DNA of 64,000 nt from the NCBI GenBank assembly GCA_903828145.1, contig CAIKKY010000028.1:62001-126000 (forward strand). The letters are read 5' to 3'. A program made the position numbers and the translations under genes. Source of the DNA: an uncultured Hyphomicrobiales bacterium (GTDB lineage Bacteria; Pseudomonadota; Alphaproteobacteria; Rhizobiales; Devosiaceae). The notes beneath the pieces are model-generated. The model was given only the letters and a program-made list of their open reading frames with translations, had not been told where the DNA came from and ran no database searches. Numbering within the stretch: position 1 is the stretch's first letter; every line of letters begins with the position of its first letter. Of this stretch, positions 60,190 through 64,000 are shown one piece after another.

Positions 60190-61110
60190 ATGAAATATCT
60201 GCTTTCGACCGTGGCCGTGACGGCCGTACTGCTCTCTGGCACCGCGCTGGCCGCCGATCTGGCCATGATGGAACCCGCCGAAGAGGCCGGGACCTGGACC
60301 GGCCTTTATATCGGTGGTCATGCAGGTTGGGCGACGGGCTCAGCCGCAGACTCGCTGGAGTGCCCGGTTCTGGAGCAGTATTTCCAGCCCGGCCAGACAT
60401 TCGGCTCGATCAATACGTTCACTGAGCCCTTCCCGCTGCCCATTCGGTCCCTCTGCGCCATGGACCCCATGGATGCCGAGATGTGGGTTGATGCCTTTGT
60501 CAGCGACGGCTGGGGTTTTGCCACCAGCCAGGCGGGCGATACCGAGGGGATGTTCAACTACGCGGAATCGCAGGACAAGCTCGATAGCATCGAAGGGTGG
60601 CTGGCGGGCGCCCAGATTGGCTATCTGTACCAGCTTGGTCAGGTCGTGTTCGGGGCTGAAGTCAATGCCTCGTTGTCGTCGCTTCAAGATGACGGTGAAC
60701 AATACATCTCGTTGGATGGCCCAGACCTGCCGCTCATTCAGACGGAAGCGCTGGATATCAACTGGACGGCCAATGCCGTCGGGCGGCTTGGCTTTGCCCT
60801 CGATAGCAACATCCTGCTCTCTGCCGATGCGGGCCTCGCGCTTGCCGGGGTGAGCTACTCCAGCATGAACCCGTTCACGGGCGAGTGGAAGGATGAAGCG
60901 GTGGTCGCCGGGTGGACGGCAGGTGTGCAGGGCGATGTGAAGCTCACGGACACGCTGTCGCTGTTTGCCTCGTATAACTACAGCCAGTTCGATGATGTGG
61001 CCTTCGATAGTGCTGAAAGCAATTTCATGTTCTACGGCACGGCCGGCGCATCGGAGTATGATCTGACCGTCCAGACCATCAAGACCGGCTTCAACTACCA
61101 CTTTAACTGA
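60190..61110 (+). CDS. Outer-membrane beta-barrel protein (Omp25/31-like)
   Basis: Encodes 306 residues. ATG 60190 is chosen over an in-frame TTG at 60184. The signal is MKYLLSTVAVTAVLLSGTALAAD. The mature part starts with WTGLYIGGHAGWATG, the hallmark of Omp25/31-like barrels, followed by alternating strands such as GAQIGYLYQLGQVVFGAEVNAS and a C-terminal TIKTGFNYHFN. A central acidic region (residues about 60-115, with several Met, Asp and three or four Cys) forms a long surface loop. The unit is closed by a strong hairpin at 61132. It is the second barrel gene located within the urease cluster. Confidence 0.85.
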   Translation: MKYLLSTVAVTAVLLSGTALAADLAMMEPAEEAGTWTGLYIGGHAGWATGSAADSLECPVLEQYFQPGQTFGSINTFTEPFPLPIRSLCAMDPMDAEMWVDAFVSDGWGFATSQAGDTEGMFNYAESQDKLDSIEGWLAGAQIGYLYQLGQVVFGAEVNASLSSLQDDGEQYISLDGPDLPLIQTEALDINWTANAVGRLGFALDSNILLSADAGLALAGVSYSSMNPFTGEWKDEAVVAGWTAGVQGDVKLTDTLSLFASYNYSQFDDVAFDSAESNFMFYGTAGASEYDLTVQTIKTGFNYHFN

Positions 61111-61131
61111 TCGTCCGATCAGAGGGATCGT

Positions 61132-61158
61132 GAAGCGCGCCCGGTCCGGGCGCGCTTC
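61132..61158 (+). terminator. Long GC-rich hairpin, terminator of the barrel gene
   Basis: GAAGCGCGCCC (61132-61142) pairs perfectly with GGGCGCGCTTC (61148-61158) around GGTCC, 21 bases after the stop. A weak T-run (ACTTTTGG) follows. Confidence 0.75.
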
Positions 61159-61468
61159 TGACTTTTGGACGGGTAGTCTGATTTCGCGCAAAGACCCCGT
61201 GTCAGGGCCCGGTGTCGCGCCGCTGTGCTTTGTTTATGGGGCGACGCTGAAGCCCCCCATCGGCGAAGAAATACTGGCGTAGCGCAACGCGAGGCGTCGG
61301 GCGGGTTCCACCGCACAAGCGGTCCATCTTATATAAGCGATTACCTGTACTGGACTTGCCGCGGGAGAAGGTCGACCTTATGGTGTGATTTGCCTCCATT
61401 TTGACGGAGGTCTGGCTGGGCTGACCGACATATCGGGCTCGGGGCCGGTTTTTTTGTGGAGGATTTCC
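61159..61468. other. Leader region of the cytochrome gene
   Basis: Roughly 310 bases with no convincing gene. A short AT-rich stretch near 61325-61350 (CATCTTATATAAGCG) may be a promoter. CCTCC-ATTTTGAC-GGAGG at 61395-61412 could form a small hairpin, and a run of seven T lies at about 61449-61455, 14 bases before the start codon. No known regulator site was recognised. Confidence 0.4.
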
Positions 61469-62308
61469 ATGCGCTTTTCACTGATGCTCGCGGCGGTTCT
61501 GACCGCGAGTGGTTTTCTGGTGTCGTCGGCCTTGGCCGATGCATCTGTCGAACGGGGCGATTACCTCGTGAACTCGATCATGGCCTGCGGCAACTGCCAC
61601 ACGCCGCAGGGGCCGAATGGCCCGGATGATACCAAGCTCTTCGGGGGCTCGGTGGTGGACGACAGCCCGCAGATGCATGCGGTTGCCAGCAATATCACCC
61701 CGGCAGGCCGGATCGCCGGGTGGACCGACGACGAGCTGGTGCGCGCCATTCGCGAGGGTATCCGCCCCGATGGCTCGCTGATCGGCCCGCCGATGCCGTT
61801 CGAAGTTTACAAGGGTCTGTCAGATACGGACGTGAAGTCGGTCGTTCTGTACCTGCGCACGCTGAAGCCCGTCGATAATGCTCCCGGGGAATCAAAGTAC
61901 AATATCCCGCTGCCGCCGGCCTATGGCCCGCCGATCACCAGCGTGGCCGATGTGCCTGCCGGTGTAACGGTTGAGTATGGTGCCTATCTCGCTGGCCCGC
62001 TCGGCCATTGTATCGTGTGCCACACCCCGTTTGACGAAAAGGGCATGGCCCAGTTCGAAACCAAGCTGGGCGCCGGTGGCAATCACTTCCCCGGTCCGTG
62101 GGGCGAGTCGATTTCGGCCAATATCACGCCGACCGGGTTGAAATCCTATTCGGATGATCAGATCAAGGCGATCCTCCGCACCGGTACCCGGCCGGATGGC
62201 AGTCACGTTCTGCCGCCCATGCCGTCGCCGTACTTCTACGCCAAGATCAGCGACGACGACGTATCGGCGATTGTCGCGTATCTGCGCGCTCTGCCGGCCA
62301 AGGACTAA
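61469..62308 (+). CDS. Periplasmic di-haem cytochrome c
   Basis: Encodes 279 residues from ATG 61469 (ggagga at 61458-61463). The signal peptide is MRFSLMLAAVLTASGFLVSSALA. Two c-type haem sites are present: CGNCH in NSIMACGNCHTPQGP and CIVCH in HCIVCHTPFDEKG, each with a later Met (PPMPFE, LPPMPSPYF). Two matching domains of about 130 residues, each ending in DDVxxIVAYLRxL, resemble the cytochrome subunit of membrane-bound alcohol/aldehyde dehydrogenases but with two instead of three haems. A dehydrogenase partner is not in the window. The last codons overlap the convergent gene at 62305 by 4 bases. Confidence 0.88.
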   Translation: MRFSLMLAAVLTASGFLVSSALADASVERGDYLVNSIMACGNCHTPQGPNGPDDTKLFGGSVVDDSPQMHAVASNITPAGRIAGWTDDELVRAIREGIRPDGSLIGPPMPFEVYKGLSDTDVKSVVLYLRTLKPVDNAPGESKYNIPLPPAYGPPITSVADVPAGVTVEYGAYLAGPLGHCIVCHTPFDEKGMAQFETKLGAGGNHFPGPWGESISANITPTGLKSYSDDQIKAILRTGTRPDGSHVLPPMPSPYFYAKISDDDVSAIVAYLRALPAKD

Positions 62309-62736
62309 TCGAGCACGGCACCGGGCGGAGAGTCCGTCTCCGCCCGGTCGTAGCGTGCGACCGCTGAGCGATAGGCCGCGGTGGCCAGTGCGATGATGGG
62401 GTCGAGCACATCTTCGCCTGCGGTGACCTGAAGATCATTGATGGTGCGGGCGATGACCGAAATGGCGAGCACCTGAATGGCATAGGCTTCGGCAGCATGG
62501 CCGGCCGCCATCACGCGGTTGCCTTCAGACTGAAACTCATTGAGCAGACCGGCGCGCTTGTCGGGCGTCAGGGTATTTTTCAGGTCGCGCCACGAGCGAA
62601 CGCCCGCTATGGTAATGAGGTGCGAGGCCATCTGGCCCACCCGGAACAGCATTTCACTGTCGCGCCGATCTTCATCCTCGAGGTCCCTGAGGACGGCAGC
62701 AAGCCGCGACTTGAAGTCCTCGATCTGTGTGGTCAT
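62305..62736 (-). CDS. Hypothetical helical protein
   Basis: Encodes 143 residues starting MTTQIEDFKSRLAAVLRDLEDEDRRD. The protein looks all-helical, soluble and Ala/Asp/Arg-rich, with GQMASHLITIAGVRSWRDLKNTL and an NDLQVTAGEDVLDPIIALAT segment. No motif of known function is visible. It starts at ATG 62736 and is divergent from the signal-peptide protein at 62767, with only 30 bases between the starts. It is in the gap between ureB and ureC. Confidence 0.5.
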   Translation of the reverse strand: MTTQIEDFKSRLAAVLRDLEDEDRRDSEMLFRVGQMASHLITIAGVRSWRDLKNTLTPDKRAGLLNEFQSEGNRVMAAGHAAEAYAIQVLAISVIARTINDLQVTAGEDVLDPIIALATAAYRSAVARYDRAETDSPPGAVLD

Positions 62737-62766
62737 CTGGGCCTACTCCGCTCAAAGAGGACTATC

Positions 62767-63171
62767 ATGACCGGGCAGACGGCAAAAATGCGGCCAGTAT
62801 GGGCCCTGATGGCGCTTATCCTGACGCTCTTGCCCAGCCTCGCGCTGGCGCAGTACATGGACATGATGACGCTGGTCGGGGGGATCGCCAGCCGCGAATT
62901 CTATCGCGATGCTGACCGGGTCAGTTCGGTCAACGCGATCCGGGTCGAGCGGATCTCAAGCCTGCCCGGCGCGCAGTTCGGCCGCAGACGGCTCGACCGG
63001 ATGCTCGATGCCTATCCGGAAGCGCAGCGCTATCTGCACGAGCAATTGCGCTTCAACCCCATTGCGGCCCGCGATATCCGCGCGCAGGGGTTTGAGATTG
63101 TCGACATCGTCTATCTCGTGGTCGCCGGCGATGGCGGCACGACCGTCTATGCCGACGACCTCGGCACCTAG
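62767..63171 (+). CDS. Hypothetical secreted protein
   Basis: Encodes 134 residues from ATG 62767. The N-terminus [22 protein letters not shown] (after seven leader residues) is a signal peptide, so the mature part is periplasmic. It has [23 protein letters not shown] and [26 protein letters not shown], which look like a small alpha/beta domain of unknown type. It ends tail-to-tail with ureB, overlapping it by 4 bases. No function is proposed. Confidence 0.55.
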   Translation: MTGQTAKMRPVWALMALILTLLPSLALAQYMDMMTLVGGIASREFYRDADRVSSVNAIRVERISSLPGAQFGRRRLDRMLDAYPEAQRYLHEQLRFNPIAARDIRAQGFEIVDIVYLVVAGDGGTTVYADDLGT

Positions 63172-63473
63172 AGCGCGCCCATCACCATCTGGCGGAAGCC
63201 ATAGACCTTGCGGGCCCCGGCAAGCGGCACGAGCCGCACTTCGCGCGATTGTCCGGGCTCAAAGCGCACGGCGGTGCCCGCCGCGATATCGAGCCGCAGG
63301 CCGCGCGTCAGCTCGCGGTCAAAGCACAGCGCCGCGTTGGTTTCGTAAAAATGATAGTGGCTGCCTACCTGGATCGGCCGATCGCCGGTGTTGGCGACAA
63401 TGAGCGTAATCGTGGGCGCGCCCGCGTTCAATTCAATGTCGCCGTCTTTGGTCAGCACTTCGCCGGGGATCAT
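63168..63473 (-). CDS. ureB: Urease beta subunit
   Basis: A 101-residue structural subunit. [18 protein letters not shown] at the start and the block [22 protein letters not shown], including the conserved SHYHF, are diagnostic; [21 protein letters not shown] follows. Length is normal (101-108). It is 11 bases behind ureA. The next gene in the direction of transcription is not ureC, as it would usually be, but an unrelated convergent gene. Confidence 0.97.
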   Translation of the reverse strand: MIPGEVLTKDGDIELNAGAPTITLIVANTGDRPIQVGSHYHFYETNAALCFDRELTRGLRLDIAAGTAVRFEPGQSREVRLVPLAGARKVYGFRQMVMGAL

Positions 63474-63484
63474 CGGGCGGCTCC

Positions 63485-63787
63485 TTAGCGGATCGGTTCG
63501 TGGACGGTGACCAGCTTGGTCCCGTCGGGGAAGGTCGCTTCAACCTGCACGTCGTGGATCATTTCGGCAATGCCATCCATAACGTCGGCGCGGGTGACCA
63601 CATGGGCCCCGGCCTCCATCAGGTCGGCCACCGTGCGGCCGTCGCGGGCGCCTTCGACCACGAAATCGGTGATGAGCGCGATGGCTTCGGGATGGTTGAG
63701 CTTGACGCCGCGTTCAAGACGGCGGCGGGCCACCATGGCGGCCATGGAAATGAGGAGCTTGTCTTTTTCGCGCGGCGTCAGGTTCAT
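63485..63787 (-). CDS. ureA: Urease gamma subunit
   Basis: A 100-residue structural subunit. [31 protein letters not shown] and [24 protein letters not shown] are family signatures; the C-terminus has [19 protein letters not shown]. Length is exactly the usual 100. It lies 9 bases behind ureD in the same direction. Confidence 0.98.
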   Translation of the reverse strand: MNLTPREKDKLLISMAAMVARRRLERGVKLNHPEAIALITDFVVEGARDGRTVADLMEAGAHVVTRADVMDGIAEMIHDVQVEATFPDGTKLVTVHEPIR

Positions 63788-63796
63788 GTCGGAATC

Positions 63797-64000
63797 CTAA
63801 AAAGTCCAGAGACGGGGCAGGGTGCGTGCCGCCGAGAGGGCAGCCATGATTGGCGTGATCGCTTTGCGCAGCGCAAGCCCGCCGGGGGCCAAAGCGCGTA
63901 ATACCAGCCGGTCGCCCACAAGGGAAACGCCGAGCTGGGCCTCAGCGCTGCTCGCAGCACTCAGGCGGCGGAGCGGCTCGAGCTTCAGCGCAGCGTCGGG
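63797..64000 (-). CDS. ureD: Urease accessory protein UreD, C-terminal fragment
   Basis: The frame is open from the right edge and ends with TAG at 63797-63799, giving 67 visible residues ending in ARTLPRLWTF. The context (immediately before ureA) and the C-terminal LPRLW-type ending, with LGVSLVGDRLVLRALA upstream, match UreD, the scaffold protein for urease nickel loading. The N-terminal part lies outside the window. Confidence 0.85.
   Translation of the reverse strand, partial: PDAALKLEPLRRLSAASSAEAQLGVSLVGDRLVLRALAPGGLALRKAITPIMAALSAARTLPRLWTF

Overview
The window is a high-GC chromosomal segment of an alphaproteobacterium. The evidence is an alphaproteobacterial-type RpoD of 689 residues next to dnaG, the carA/YqeY divergent pair, a HlyU-family protein, a split urease cluster, EcfG-type promoter motifs (GGAAC-N16-CGTT) and a CtrA-type site (TTAA-N7-TTAAC). 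Gene content and protein style suggest Hyphomicrobiales, perhaps a Devosia-like lineage; that placement is inference. No insertion sequence, phage or CRISPR array is visible.

Layout. (1) 1-16 kb, housekeeping and mixed genes: end of an AHSA1-type protein, a DUF1328 stress membrane peptide, a DMT exporter, an unusual acetoacetate-decarboxylase-like/PAS/LuxR regulator, cfa, a zinc metallopeptidase, carA, YqeY, an MFS exporter, an HdeD-like protein, dnaG, rpoD, hlyU, a GT25 glycosyltransferase and an LLM flavin oxidoreductase. (2) 16-26 kb, envelope and catabolic genes: a single-TM protein, a large OmpA-family protein with three internal repeats, a TSUP permease, a SIMPL protein, a two-gene module for the last steps of oxidative pentose degradation (FAH-family dehydratase plus alpha-ketoglutarate semialdehyde dehydrogenase), a P1B-type ATPase and an SH3 protein. 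(3) 26.4-35 kb, a sugar operon: LacI regulator with two abutting palindromic operators, ABC binding protein, two permeases, a cytoplasmic beta-fructosidase-like hydrolase and the ABC ATPase. It converges on an amylosucrase gene across a bidirectional terminator. (4) 35-40 kb: a CAT-anticodon tRNA, 3-methyladenine glycosylase, phosphomannomutase-like enzyme, nucleoside hydrolase and AI-2E/PerM transporter. (5) 40.3-51.5 kb, a complete tightly packed glycogen operon glgP-glgB-glgC-glgA-pgm-glgX. (6) 51.5-64 kb, a urease cluster on the minus strand (ureD-A-B, ureC, ureE-F-x-G) broken at two places by unrelated genes and a decayed sensor/cyclase-like pseudogene.

How the genes may work together. 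The sugar operon, amylosucrase and glycogen operon make a plausible route from an imported sucrose-like fructoside to alpha-1,4-glucan: amylosucrase turns sucrose directly into glucan, which GlgB, GlgP and GlgX can remodel, while GlgC/GlgA/Pgm supply the ADP-glucose route. Four separate genes (DUF1328, single-TM protein, SH3 protein, AI-2E transporter) carry exact GGAAC-N16-CGTT motifs upstream, which suggests they belong to the general stress regulon of the EcfG/PhyR type, although the regulators themselves are not in the window.
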